DNA of 64,000 bases, taken from the NCBI GenBank assembly GCA_036936605.1, contig JAUPFV010000005.1, positions 124,552,453 to 124,616,452 of the forward strand, written 5' to 3'. Shown piece after piece: positions 45,030-57,907 of this stretch. Within the stretch, counting starts at the first letter, position 1, and each line of letters starts with the position of its first letter. The notes below the pieces were generated by a model. The model did no database searches. It was not told the origin of the DNA and was given only the letters and a program-made list of their open reading frames with translations. This DNA is from Limnanthes douglasii subsp. nivea (lineage: Eukaryota; Streptophyta; Magnoliopsida; Brassicales; Limnanthaceae). The translations under genes were made by a program, and so were the position numbers.

Positions 45030-46130
45030 TACCTCATAATCCATTTGGCTTATAAGGCTCTCCACGACTTTGTTGAGCTCTCCATGATACTTCATTGCTC
45101 TTGAGCATTTTATAACACCAATTATAACAGTTGGTACTTTGATAATCTCATGTTAGTTTTCAATCAAATCCATTTGGATGTCCTCATCATAACATCTCCC
45201 TTGAGATCGTTTTCTCCTCAAAACGGGTTCACTTGTTTCAAATGGAGATAAATCAGAAACGTTAAAACCTGATAAAATGTTCATATTTCCCGAAAGATCC
45301 AATTGTAGGTATTATCGTTGATTTATTTCAAAACTTTGAATGGACCATCCCTACGAGGTAGAAGCTTGGAAATTCATTCTGCGGGGGTGCATCTTTCTAG
45401 TCCCATGTAACCAAACCTAGTCTCTCGGTTGAAAGGTTAATTTTTTCTATCCTTATCTCATTCACACTTATACTACTTTATTTTCTTTTCTAGGTTCTCC
45501 TTCACCTTCTGGTGTATTTGCTTGACAAGTTCAGTCTTGTTCATTCTATCTTAGTTTGAATACTCTCATGGTGGTAGTAAGGATAAGTCTAACAAGTTCA
45601 AAGGCTTAAATTCATACACAATGTCAAATTAAGACAGTTTAATAGCGGAGTAAGAAGCATGGTTATAAGCAAACTCAATGAATGGTAGACATCTTGCCCA
45701 ATTGCTCATATTTTTACCCACAATAGTTCTAAGTAAAGTAGATAGTGTATGCTTTACCACTTTAGTTTGGTCATATGTTTAGGGATAAAAAAGTTATTAA
45801 AAAAACAATTTAGTCATCATCTTCTTATAAAGCATTTTTCAAAAGTTGCAGAGGAATACGGTGCCTCATTATGATATAATAGTCTTTAAATTCCTTGTAA
45901 ATGTTCCACTTATTTGAAGAACAAGTATCATATTTGAGAAGCATCATTCACCTTAACACATGGTATAAAATATCTCATCTTCGAAAATTTGTTCACGATA
46001 ATAAAGATGGAATCTTTATATATGATTTTTGGACATCCCAACAAGAAGTAAATGGATATAAACACCCATGGTACAGTATGAATCGTCAATACTAGATAAA
46101 AATCACGAGGATGCAACTATATTTGTTTAT
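45030..46130 (-). pseudogene. Integrase remnant of a chromovirus-type Ty3/Gypsy element
   Basis: Read right to left. It starts in the integrase core with PWVFISIYFLLGCPK and DSIFIIVNKFSKMRYFIP (46050-45960), which match the usual PWVDISMDFVLGLP and DSIFVVVDRFSKM blocks. Middle parts are degenerate. Then come a KTELVKQIHQKVKENLEKK-like segment (45535-45480) and RRDGPFKVLK with IND (about 45360-45300), typical of the integrase C-terminus in plant chromoviruses. The catalytic Asp of PWVDIS reads Phe here. No LTR can be assigned. Clearly dead. Confidence 0.75.
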
Positions 46131-46164
46131 GAAAATAATACAACTTTGTTGCAGAACTTCTCCA

Positions 46165-49100
46165 CACCTTTCTTCAAATGAAACCAAAATAAATACTCGT
46201 CAACAAAATTATTTTGACCCTGTGAATGTGTCTGAAGCACATCAATATGCATTACATCTGGCGAAATCCTTTTCACGAAGGCCTTATGGAGGAGATACTA
46301 CCAGAACAACTCCAATGGAGTTTCCAAAAAGAATGGTTCTAGGTCCTAGCCCAGCAGTACCAGCTGCCACCCCTATGCGTACATGTGCTAACTCACAGGT
46401 CTCTAGTCGCGCATGTACTTCCTCACAGGCCAGGTGCTACAATTGTCACGAACTAGGGCACGTTTCTTTAAAGTTTCCGAAATTACGACAACAGCCACAA
46501 CAATTGAGGGGTTTTTAATCTGGAAGATGAACCACGTATTGATGAGGAACTAGATTAAGTTTTTAATGAAATTCAGGAGAAATAGGTTACCAGAGGAGAT
46601 GTTGGACATGCATTGGTTTTATGGCGTGTTTGTTTTACGCCTAAAACAAGAGGTGAAGGGGGTGATTGGCTACAAAACAATATTTTTCATTCAACTTGTA
46701 CTATCAGGAGAAAGGTGTGTAAATTCGTTATTAGTTCAGAGAGCTGCGAAAATGTAATTTCCAAAGACGTTGTGCAGAAGCTGGCCCTGAAAATAGAAGA
46801 CCACCCAAACCCCTACAAACTCGCCTAGTTAAAGAAATGTAGTGAGGTAACAATCTCTAAAAGATGTTGGGTGTCGTTTTTTTGTTGGTAACTATAAGGA
46901 TAAGCCATGGTGCGATGTCCTTGCAATGAATGTTTGTCACTTATTTCTAGGCCGACCATAGTAATATGATAGAAGTTTCACACATGATGGTAGGAAAAAA
47001 GCTATAGTTTCATATGGAATAATGTTAGATTCCTATTAACACCAACTAAGTAGTTATCCCCAAAACCTGCACTTGCTATATCACATGAGTCGGGTAAGAA
47101 CTTTTTAGTTCGAAAAATATTTATAGAGCATGCTAGTGATACATGAATTGTTTATTTATTGGTGGTTAAAGAAATTAATGATGATCCGTTTGTTTGGATA
47201 ACTGAGCACGTTTGACCACTATTAGCAGAAATTTCTATTGTGTTTCTTGATAATCTGCCTACAAGTCTTCCTCCATTAAGGGACATTAATCACCAGATTG
47301 ACCTCGTACTAGGTGTTAGCCTACAAAAATGATTGCATTACTGGATGAGCCCAAATAAGCATGAGGAGCTTCATAGACAGGTGGAGGAACTGTTGACTAA
47401 AGGCCACATCCGTGAGAGCATCAGTCCTTGTGCGATTCCTGCACGGCTAACACCAAAGAAAGATAGCTAAATAAGGATGTGTGTGGATAGTCGGGCTATC
47501 AACAAAATTACAATCGTATATCTGTTTCCTATTCCTCACCTTGATAATTTACAAGATCAGTTGAGTGGTGCTATAGTGTTTACGAAACTGGATTTGAAGA
47601 GCAGATATCACCAGATTCGTATTCGTATGGGAGATGAATGAAAAACAACCTTTAAGACACGAGAAGGTCTCTTTGAGTGGATGGTCATTTCATTCGGCCT
47701 TTCCGATGCTCCTAGCACGTTGACAAGGGTTATGAACCAAGTATTTCGTCCCTTTATTGGAAATATTTTAGGTGTGTACTCTGACAATATTCTGATATAT
47801 AGTACTACGAAAGAGCTGCACCTCCAACACTTAACGGAAGTATGGGTTATTTTGAGACGAGATGTGTTTTATAGGGGGCTCGACAAGTGTTCATTTATGA
47901 AAAAATCGGTTTTTGACCTGGGTCATGTTATTTCGAAGGATGACTTCTCAGTGGATTAGTCGAAAGTAGCAGCAGTACATGATTGGCCTATACCTACATT
48001 TATCACAAAAGTTCGTTCTTTTCATGGGCTGGTTTCATTCTACAGGAGGTTCATATATAACTTCAGTACTGTTATGGCTCCTATTACAGATTGTATGATG
48101 GGCAAGACTTTGTGCTAGACCCCTGAAGCAACTACTTCGTTTGAAGAGATTAAGGTAAGACTGACCATTTCACTTATTCTGGTCACACCTGACTTTTCTA
48201 AAGGGTTTGAATTTCTTGTGATGCGTCCGGATTGGGCATTGTAGTTTTCGTATAATCCAACGAGGCCAACCTGTAGCCTACTTCAGTGAGAAGTTAAGTG
48301 GAGCTAAACTCAACTACAACACCTATGACTAATAGTTTTATGTAGTGGTGTGGGCTTTGAAGCACTAGAGTTCCTACTTGTCCTATAACGACTTTGTACT
48401 AGACACCAATCATGATTTCTTGAAGTATCTACAGAGTCAAGAGAAGCTCTTTTCTCGCCATGTGCGTTGGGCAGCGTTTACTCAACAATTTACCTTTTCC
48501 ATCAAGCATATTTTGGGGGAAGTTAACCGTGTAGCTGATGCACTAAGCCGACATAGTATGATGGTTCGTATGAACGGAGAGGTTGTGAGATTCGAAATGA
48601 TGGAGGATTTACTGGTTATCGATCCATATTTTGGTCCTATTATGGAGGATGCCAGCACAGGTTTGAGAAACACTTTTGCAGTGAGCAACAGCTACCTCTT
48701 CAAAGGTAACTTACTCTGTATTCCTGAGGGTAGTTTGAGGTTACTGATTTTACAAGTGAGATACAACGAGGGGCATGATGGTAGAAATCAAACCTTGCAC
48801 ATCTATATTCGGTCAATTCTTTTGGCCGTATTTGAGGTGAGATATTATACGTTGGCTGTCGGGTTTTCCACATGGAAAAAGGCACATCCTCCAACGAGGT
48901 CTATACCTACCACTCCCAATACCAGAGGGGCCATAGCGAAGCATCAACATGGATTTCATCTATGGACTGCCAAGAACGACGAGAGATAATGATTCTATTT
49001 TTTTGGTCGTTGACAGGTTTACTAAGATGGTCCACTTTATTTCCTGCAAGAAACCACAAATGTTGTGAATGTTGCTAATTTATACTTCCGTGAGGTCTAC

Positions 49101-49800
49101 CGCTTACATGGCCTATTCCTGAATATCGTTTCTGATCACGATGCGCGGTTTGTCATGCATATTTGGAGGCGTTTGTGGCGTCCTACAAACACAAATGTGA
49201 GTTTTAGCAGCGTGTATCACCCGCAGGAAGACGATCAAACCAATATAATTAATCGAAGGTTAGGAAACATGTTGCGCCCATGGGTCTCTAAGAACTTCAT
49301 GGTATAGTTCTTTGCAACGTGTATCACCCGCCTTTATCACGTTGAGTTCTCCTACAACAAGCACCACAAGCGCGATATTGGGTATAGTTACTTCATAGTA
49401 GTCTATGGTTATAACTCATGGGGTCCTATTGATTTGGGAGATTCATGAGAACACGCGTAGAAGCAAAAGTACAAGGTTGTTGCAGGTAAGAAGCACCGAC
49501 TGGTGGAGTTTGCAGTAAGGGACTTTGTATGGTTAGTTTTGACCAGAGATCGCTATCCTGCACACGAGTACAAAACACTAGCTGCAAGGAAGGTGGGTCC
49601 GATTGAAATCATTGAGAAGATTAATCCCAATTCATATAGGTTAAAGCTACCCAGTTAGATGAAGACCCACGACATCTTCAACGTAAATCACATAGGTCCA
49701 TTTACCAATGTCGTCGAGGATGATGGAGCTGAGAATTCGTGGACGAATTCTTCCGAAAAAAGAAGAGGATGATGTAATTTCACAAGCCCAACGACTTTCG
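46165..49800 (+). pseudogene. gag end and pol remnant of a second chromovirus-type Ty3/Gypsy element
   Basis: gag end: QARCYNCHELGHVSLKF (46430-46480), a zinc knuckle whose last Cys is Phe. Protease: NNIFHSTCTIRRKVCKFVI, SCENVISKDVVQKLALK, DVLAMNVCHLFLGRP (46670-46965). RT: PPLRDINHQIDLVLG (47270), [20 protein letters not shown] (47380), [11 protein letters not shown] (47480), [15 protein letters not shown] (47580), and the box VYSDNILIY (47775) in place of Y.DDILIY. RNase H: HDFLKYLQSQEKLFSRHVRW and VADALSRH (48410-48555). Integrase: LCIPEGSLR, NEGHDGRNQTL, LYFREVYRLHGL, SDHDARFV, ending in KVGPIEIIEKINPNSYRLKLPS (49590-49660). The 5' LTR and most of gag are missing. Confidence 0.87.
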
Positions 49801-50250
49801 AAAGTATCACGGGAGCAAAGCCTAATGATGAAGTTTAGGGCCGAAATTCAACCGTTTATGCCCTTTTTTGTTGTTTTCGTTAACTTTCTACACTTTTCTA
49901 TTTTTATTAGATTTAATTAAAATACTTGACCAGGTCTAATCGCTTTTGAATTGGGATACGCTTTATTTTATTTGCTAAGAAATAATATTTTATTTTGGCG
50001 TAGGGTTTCATGCAAGTCTATAAAAGGCTCTCAAACCCTACTTTTGCCGTCAGACTTTTTTAATCAAATGTTGATATTTTGTTCTCTAAGTCTTTTTATC
50101 TTTACCTAGGGTTAGAGATCATATCCACTTTTCGTTTTCCCTTTCTTGATTTCTTACAGTCGTTGACTCTTTTCGACAATCAGTTTGCTATCAATGTGGT
50201 TGGTCTCCTTTAAGAAAATTGTATATGTCATTGAGTATACTAGGAGTAAA
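49801..50250 (+). repeat. Probable 3' UTR and 3' LTR remnant of the chromovirus element
   Basis: It follows the integrase end. A TATAAAAGG box at 50020-50028 with ctcaaacccta downstream looks like an LTR promoter and transcript start. Start and end of the LTR cannot be fixed because the 5' copy is absent. Confidence 0.45.
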
Positions 50251-51904
50251 ATTTATATTTTATACTCCTTAAACTTGCCTCCCAAAAGAATGGGGACCTG
50301 AAGTAAGAGTCTAAGTTCAGAGTTATTAGTGAAACGATCAGGGAATAAAAATCTGAATTAGTGAAACAATTTCTGAATTGTAACAAACTTATTTAAATAC
50401 ACATATACAATTATACCAAGTTAGGGGTTATGATTCGGCATTCATATGTACTATATCAATCATAATCATTAATAGAGATGATAAACGCCAGCATACTATG
50501 CATTACCTTTAGAGTCAGTAGTTTAAGGTTAGATAGTGTTGTTCAATGCCATATTTTAAATCAAACATGCATTTTGTAGGAGGCGTAGCTAACTAATTCT
50601 TGATAACATAGCAAACCTTTCAACACTAAAAAACCAGTTATGCATGAGTATGATCTTTGTAAACGCAGCAACTGCATCATGTAACAGGTGCTTACCATCA
50701 GGATATATGTGAGGTAGTCTTTTGTATGGGTCGACCTATACATATAACATATGTTCCCTAAGATGTGAGGTCTCAACCTTTTGTGACTCTTATGACAGTG
50801 CTTACGCAGGTGAGATACTAGGTGTGCCAATTAGTTCCATAGAATTGGCATCTGAAGTGCTCGCATTATAACCATATAAATGCTACTTAATCATATATCT
50901 GTAATAGATCAGACCTTAAACCCTTGTATTTTAGTACACTTTGAGCATCTAAAGCAGTTCAGGGATAAAAATATCATGTCAAGTGCTGAGATGTCTGATA
51001 GGGAGATGAATTTCAAGAAAACTCGTTTACATGGGCATGCCGGAGGTCACCCCGTATATTCCAGAATCCAATGATCAGCGGGTCAATGGGTAATTACATC
51101 ACATATTGAGGTCATATATTCTCTTCACTATATTCTTCTCAATGTAAATCTAATAATGTTAAATAAATTTCAACTCTTAAACATATAACACTTCACTCAA
51201 CATGACATTATAAATCTAAAGTAACTAACATAAACGTGTTTGTTCTAAACATGATATATATACAAAAATTAAAAATTAAAAACTTTCAAAGAATGATCAA
51301 AACTAAATAAAAATTAAATTGATTCATTGTCCCAAAATCTCGTGCAATAAAACAAAATATTTTATAAAAAAGCTATGAATTGGTTTCCTCAGTTTTTGGA
51401 TAGCTAACACACACTCATATAAAGTCAATTACTAGGATTCCACTACACAACTATTCAAAATTATAACTAAATGATCATTTAGATATCTAAATTTTAGGTG
51501 GAATAAAAAAATCTCTTAAATTAGATAATTGGGTGTCAAGATATAGCATTACGAAATCAATGACCATGTTATTTTTTCACACTCGTTGTGAATGCCCAAA
51601 ATAAAAAATCCTAATTTTGTCCTAAATTAGAGATTAATTTTTTGAATTTCAGATCTAAAAATTTAGTCATACAATTAAAATCATACAACACATATTAAAT
51701 TATGTGTCATCGATCGCATCATCCAATCCTAAACACGCGATTATAGATTTTTTTAACACCTAATCATGCTGAGGTTTCAAAATCGAAACATACAAATAAA
51801 TTGGAGAATTTCTCCTAAACTGAGATTAATCACAAGATTAAGGATTTGGGAGAATCAATCATATGTTTAATCATGCATATCATATCTTAGAGTAACCATA
51901 TTAT
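50251..51904. other. AT-rich non-coding region
   Basis: Only short open frames without similarity that I recognise (for example 50830-50561 minus, 89 codons). The right part (51700-51904) would be the leader of the minus-strand element whose PBS is at 51905. Confidence 0.5.
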
Positions 51905-51916
51905 CTCTGGTACCAA
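51905..51916 (-). other. Primer binding site of a minus-strand LTR element (Copia-like)
   Basis: On the minus strand TTGGTACCAGAG, one nt after an LTR end TGCTACA. Copia elements use TGGTATCAGAG (initiator tRNA-Met), which differs by one base here. The LTR extends rightwards from 51918. Confidence 0.6.
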
Positions 51917-51917
51917 T

Positions 51918-52310
51918 TGTAGCATACAAATTATACGTTAGGGTTATAAGTCGGAGTGTCCCAAAAATTGATTCTCGAGATTAAAAGATATATAAGAAAA
52001 GAAGCAGTAAACTTATAGGTTTTCATCTTGTCTCATACGATTGATTAATTGTAGTAAAAAATTGGATCTCGATTTGTGAGAAATAAGTTATGTTATTCCC
52101 ACATGCAGGCTAGGCACAACGAGTCTCTTTTGAAGGTTAGGAAGTGAGTATTATAGAATGGATCAATTGATTTAGAGAACCTACAAAGGACAAGAAAAAT
52201 AATGAGGCAAGCCTAACGTGTCTCAAGAATTGTGTTATGCTTCGTATGAATAAGAAAATAATTGGACCTTTATATAATTTAGTGAAATATTTCACTAAAT
52301 TATTAAGCAG
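51918..52310 (-). repeat. LTR portion next to that PBS, with TATA box
   Basis: The LTR end is TGCTACA (minus). A TATATAAAGG box lies at 52276-52267 (minus), about 350 nt from the LTR end. The outer LTR end is not recognisable; the given end is a minimum. Confidence 0.45.
52274..52303. repeat. Perfect 30-bp palindrome
   Basis: The arms are ataatttagtgaaat and atttcactaaattat, fully self-complementary with no loop. It overlaps the TATA box of the LTR above. Confidence 0.9.
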
Positions 52311-53084
52311 GCCATGAATTGAATGCTTGCTTTGTATTATTCATTTGCTATTTTATTCTCTTTTATTAAACCTCAAGGTTTCCTAATCGGCAATAACCCA
52401 AAGTATCAAAAAAACAAACCAAAAAACCATTGTTACTATTTTGTAAGTTTTCCGATTGCAAAAATCAAATATATGTCCAACACAAACAACAAAATGATGC
52501 ATATTCAGACCATGAATTTCTTGGAGATGCTAGTAAAAAGGACCGCTGAAGAGATATAATTACTTCATCTATCTTTATATATATTTTCTTAGATATGACA
52601 TTCAGATAATTAGGTACAAAGATGATATTCATCATCATATATTGCAAAACCTGTTATAGATGTGTTATGAGTGTTATCACGTTGTTGAACGTATAATTAA
52701 AAGTTTTGTATGAAATATGTTTGGTACATCTTGAAATTAAATTATATAATAGAGTTACAAAACTATTATCAATACACTTTCGAAACATATTCTGCTGGGT
52801 TTGGTAACTCATACATTAGATATATTTGACATATATATTCTTTCTAATTTGTGAAACAAGGTTTAATTAACTTGCACAACCAAGTAAAATTATAAACACA
52901 ATATTTTGCAGTGAAATCTCAAAGGTATTGGTCGGTGAATAACCGTTGAAAATTGTTACTATATGGAAAATTCCAAATATTGCACCACCAATTTGACGCA
53001 TAATATTCTCTTTACGTTCCATAATGACGAATTGTATACAATAGTTTCCCAAATAGATGGTGTAATATGTTTAGCCCACTATAC
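52311..53084. other. AT-rich non-coding region
   Basis: Short open frames only (52323-52559 plus, 53052-52867 minus), with compositions expected by chance in AT-rich DNA. No element end recognised. Confidence 0.5.
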
Positions 53085-53560
53085 CAATGACCTATTGGTT
53101 TTTATTTGATCTATTTTTTGTTTTATGTGTCGTGTACGGAGGAGTTTGGTGTAAATTTAAATGTTTGTTCTTGTCATTTTTCAACCTATAACTAAAGTTT
53201 ATGATCATGTTTGTGAAATATCTTGTAAAACACATACAAAAACTTATATATTTCATATACGATACGTGTAGTATGTCGACTATAAAACATGAAAAATGAC
53301 ATATGCGAAACCTACATTACTTATTTTGCCTCGTACTTTGTGAATAGAAATAACTCTACCGTCAAATCATTGATGAATTATTTTTGGTCATTCCAACCAC
53401 TCATCTATTGGTTTTGCTATGACCCATTTGTTCGTAGGAAGATTTTAGTAAAATACTAGCTTTAGATGTTTGTTCATATCATTTTCCAACCTAGACTGTG
53501 AGTACTAAATTATTTGATTATAGTTGTAAAATATCTTTTAATACACATGTGAACCTTGAT
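53085..53560 (+). repeat. Diverged tandem duplication, two units about 305-310 bp apart
   Basis: Unit 1 from about 53085 and unit 2 from about 53390 share, in order, cctattggtttt / tctattggtttt, gtacggaggagttt / gtaggaagatttt, atgtttgttcttgtcattttcaacct / atgtttgttcatatcattttccaacct, and aaatatcttgtaaaacacat / aaatatcttttaatacacat. Non-coding. Confidence 0.7.
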
Positions 53561-56500
53561 GGAGTCAGAGAGTTTTAGAGGGTATTTTGGTAATAAATAA
53601 AATAAATGAAAGTTTTGGATAATGGTTAGAGAGAACAATTAAGTTTCCTGGTAGTTAATAATAAAGAAAGAAGCTCGAACAAGAATAATATTAGAGAAAA
53701 TGTTGCATTAAGTCTCCTAAAAACCTAAACAAGACTTTATATAGAATTGTGGGCCTAATAGGCCTACATGGTATATAAATCCATTTGGGTAACCTAAGCA
53801 TATATAATATAATCTCATTATCACATACAATACTTCTAATTATTAAAAATATATTATATGTTAATTCTGGTCTAGTTATCTATTAGTTAGACTCGCAGTT
53901 TAGAGAATTCGATCATTATTAGTAGCCTTTTAGTCCTTGCGAAGGTCCTTCAGGATGACTTAAACTTGCAACTAATACAGATTAAATCACGCAAACACTT
54001 AGCACTTCAGATTAAACAATACAAACACTTAATACCTTTCACTAGTTTTGGTTGATCCGAACACATTCTAGAAGGATAGTCTTGATTGATCAGTAAGTCG
54101 CTTTAGATGTAGTTTTTTATGTGCTTCAAAGATGGCTATCTGTAATTGTACTCTTGTACATGTATCATAGAAACATTTGACCCACGACCTACCTTCTAAG
54201 TGACGAAGCGTGATAAAGTTTTTGAAATGATTCCACTTCTCCGAGAAAATAACCATTGGGGGAGACCTTTCCACTTCCTCAAGCTTGCACTCGTTAGGCT
54301 TGTGAAAAGTGGTTGTATGGATTTTCTAATTTTTTTATAAATACTCATCCTCTATTCTTTAGCAATTTCTAGAGATGAAGAGAGAAGCTTCACATTTCTA
54401 ACACCGTAACCCTCAGTTTTTAATATAATACCCACAGTAAAGTACTTCGTCGGTGACGTCTTCTCCTTAAAGTTGAATGTTTTGAGGTGCCACCGCCTTG
54501 ACCGATTTGTTGTATTTGTCAATGAAAGCCAAAGAAGAGAGAGAAGCTATGAAAGTTACCGGGCTTCCATATACCAAATGATCCCAACTCATTGTGCAAA
54601 ACTTTGATTATGAAGGAAAATTTCCTTATAATGGGCATTTCATATCAGTCAATCTTCCATTCTATGTCGCTTAGTTTGTAGCGTAAAAAATGCATTCTTC
54701 AAGGCCAACCCTAAAAGAGAAACTACAATTAAACACTGAAAAAACACACTTCATTTTAATGGGGTGTTCGAATACCGAGGACAGATCGCCCATGAAGAAA
54801 TCCAAAACTTCTCCATTAAAAAGGAAACTTACTTGTGATTCTTAGGTAAAGAAGGGGCAAGCCAAGCATATGTCAGCAACCACTGATCTTCCAATTACGT
54901 ATGCAATAAAATAACAATATATTGAGGGTTTAAGGAACATTCTCTACTGTACTCTCTTAAAAATATTGTTTGATAAGAGAGATGATGGTTGGCATAGAAG
55001 TTAATAGTTGAAGTTATTAATACATACAACGTTGAGTGAGTATTTAATAGTTTGGTGAAAAGTAATTTGGTCTCATAAATAACAATGTTAAAGCTATTTT
55101 TAGTATCAAGTGTGGGACATAACGAATTCTATTTAGAAAAAAAACGTATTGAGGTCAAGATAATGGACACCAAAGAAATGAATTTCATGTATAATTACAC
55201 CATAACTTACGAATACACTAGAATAATAATTATGAAAGTGATTTCCCTATAAATAATAAATAAGAAGATAAAGGTAATAAATCTAACTTAAGTACTACTA
55301 CATAATACTACTTAATATTACTGAAGTATCTATCACAAAACCTAATTATTTGTTTAGAATGCAATTTTAATAGAAAAACCAACATGAGACAATACCAAAA
55401 CAATACATGATGTAGTTGTACTTCTTATACCATTAGCATGATGAACCTTATTATTCTCTAATATGGGATACATGATGGATTTAACAATGATTCATTACAC
55501 CCAAAACTTAGATAAAATCAATGATTATATGGGTTGAAACAATTTGCAAGAAACTGGTAAATTTTATAAAACTTATCTACCCCCACAATCCTAGAAAAAG
55601 TAGGATGTATTGTAATATTGGTGGTTAGTATCATAATTTTGTTATTCTAATATTAAAAAAAATGTTTATCGTGTTATTGATTGTTTATTAAATATGGGTG
55701 CATCTATTTCTTCAAAAACACACATCAATAGGAACAAATCCAAATGGTAGGCCCTTAATGACCTCGTGCATGCAATTGTATACATTAGAAAGAATCCATA
55801 AGGATAGCTTAGTTGAATCATTAAAAAATATTAAAAAAACCGTAGGTATATTTTGCAAGCAAATTAACACTAATTTTGCAAGAAACATAAATTTAGTCTC
55901 GTGAGAAAGTTTACGCCAATTTTGCAAGCAAGTTGAGAGTAGTTTTACAAATACAAATAATAATAATTTCGCAATAAACTAAATCATACATTTTATGTTT
56001 AAATTTCTCATTGGTATCTTGTTTTAACTGATTCCAAAAGAAAGGTATTTATAATAGCAAAGGAAGAGGATGAGACATATAAATCAAAATAAAATGAGTC
56101 CAGTGACGATAGATCTCATGAATTCGTGATTAAGCCATGAAATGAACAAGCATGATGAAATCTGAAACCAAAAGAATCAAGTCATGAAATAGAAGAAATG
56201 GATACTGAATCAGATGCCCCGACTCCTCTAAAGGATAATATGGGATGCACATTGATCATCAAAATATACGATCATCTGAAAATTAAACTAATAAGCCTTC
56301 AAAACATAATTTAGAACTTAAGTAAATGGTTAAAGAATGAACCAATGAATTGTAATCCTAAACATCAAGATGAATAACCTATCAAAGTTTGCAAAATAGG
56401 ATGACCCTCAACCTGGTTCAACTATGTAGTTTGATTTACTGCATAATAAAATTGAAGAGAACACATGATGTAAGAGAAACAATCTACAACGATGCAAAAT

Positions 56501-56940
56501 AGAAAATAGCAAATGGGCTAGTGTTCAAAATGACCGAAAGTAATTTGTCAATCATGTGAAAATATAGTAAGTTTTATTTATGAATTATATGATGAAATAC
56601 ATATGAAAATCCATCAGTCTAGTATGGTGAAATATAGTTTGAAATTCACCATGAATATGCCAATTTTATTTTCGAATTCACCAAGTTAAATATATTGAAA
56701 TGCGCTCAAGAATTAGTCAAGATCGAGCGAATTCTTGGGTTACGTGCAAAAGGTAATCTACATTATGTTACAAATTGTGTATTACTCCAATATAGGTGTT
56801 GCCTAGGTTTCATAGGTAAAGTATGCATAATTTGACATGACATTTATTACCTAGGTTTGGAAATTGAAATAAAATTCCTAGTTTTGCACCGAAAATAGCA
56901 CCTACCTGACATGCGAAACTTTATCAAAGTTAACTATACT
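53561..56940. other. AT-rich non-coding region with weak repeat remnants
   Basis: At 53700-53800 the minus strand has ATATAAAGTC and GGCCCACAATTC-like sequence, as seen in plant LTRs. A short tandem motif (cagattaaa..a..caaacactta) occurs twice near 53977-54035. From about 54440 to 54850 the base composition is less AT-rich and looks like decayed coding sequence, but I cannot name it. Confidence 0.45.
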
Positions 56941-56946
56941 ACTTTA

Positions 56947-57235
56947 ATATATATATATATATACTATATGGCTAAAAAATAAATATAGTTCTCCGTGTAT
57001 AGTAACTGTCACGCAACACTACTCCATATTCACTTTTGTATTAATATTCTCCTCATGTATACCAAACGTTTCGTCAGTATTATCTCGCGTATGAGATTAA
57101 TATTATTGTGATACACGTCACAATCGAAAATAACATTCCTCACATAATCTCGCTCAATCTGTGCCAACTCATCCTCCACATAGGATGCCACATATACATT
57201 TTTATTAATTATTATTATTATTATTATTATTATTT
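56947..57235. repeat. Simple repeats (TA)n and (ATT)n
   Basis: (TA)n at about 56947-56963 and (ATT)n at about 57205-57234. The latter is embedded in a dispersed repeat that recurs without the ATT run at 62830-63090. Confidence 0.8.
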
Positions 57236-57300
57236 GGCGTTTAGCTTATTAACTAATCAACCTACCTAATGAGCTTAAACGAATCGGTTCCTAATTTCTT
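56965..57300 (+). repeat. Left copy of a dispersed direct repeat (partner 62815-63095)
   Basis: Shared stretches in order: atatagttctccgtgt / atatagtttttcatgt, cacttttgta, catgtataccaaacg / catgtataccgaatg, cgcgtatgagattaatat / cgcgtgatattaatat, ataatctcg, ttattaactaa, and taatgagcttaaac.gaatcggt. The two copies lie about 5.8 kb apart in the same orientation and flank the Copia/F remnants. Confidence 0.75.
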
Positions 57301-57539
57301 TCTAAACTCACAAGATCATGGATGAGGTATAAATAACTAGTATGTTAGCAGGTGTGCTAGTCATCATGTCACTAATACATTAAGATCGACGAATCAAAAG
57401 ACTAACTATATGGGTAACAAATCTATAATAGTATGTAGTGGTGAAAAGCTTAGTATAAAGTATTTAAATAGTTCAATTATTTTAACCAAAACAAATTTAA
57501 AAAAAAATCAACCTAAAAAATATTTTGCATGTTCCAAAA

Positions 57540-57907
57540 ATTAATAAAAAAACATTTTATGTGTCTATCAGCTAACCTTGCATAACCCCGTTTATCTTGA
57601 GTTTCATAGTTTGGATGTTTTGTGAATGATATAGTTACAACGAATATCCTACTTATGAGGAGAATTGAAAATGGCATTTACAGATTGGAAGAGCCATATA
57701 TTTACAGTTTATCTAAACTTCAAGATTATGGTTGTCAGCCTAATATTTCTAGTGTTCAGATCGTTTCCAGTAATTCTAATTCCCTAAGGAAAATGTGGTA
57801 TAGGAAACTGGGTCATCATTCTAAAAGATACATGTATACTCATGGTTTACCAGTAAATGAGAAGTTATTTTGTAATGATTTGTTAAAGGAATATATAACA
57901 AATAATC
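57540..57907 (+). pseudogene. Ty1/Copia pol remnant, left part (pre-integrase)
   Basis: The frame at 57622-57907 has ENGIYRLEE and KMWYRKLGHHSKRYM, the LW.RRLGH.S block found before Copia integrase, followed by KLFCND. The integrase core is missing: the F fragment begins at 57908 and the Copia frame resumes only at 60630. Confidence 0.7.

Noticed and set aside
50561..50830. Open frame of 89 codons on the minus strand
   Set aside because: No similarity recognised, no codon or context support; length is not unusual.
54440..54850. Possible decayed coding region with RT-like fragments (for example LNTEKTHF)
   Set aside because: No ordered series of motifs in any frame, so the likeness to RT is too weak to annotate.
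57879..57907. Leader-like sequence (TTTGTTA ... TAACAAA) left of the F LTR, as in C and D
   Set aside because: It would mean that F's LTR is a 5' LTR, but the polypurine tract and antisense gene on its right show a 3' LTR. The left flank continues the Copia frame, and no PBS follows. AT-rich chance is the simpler reading.
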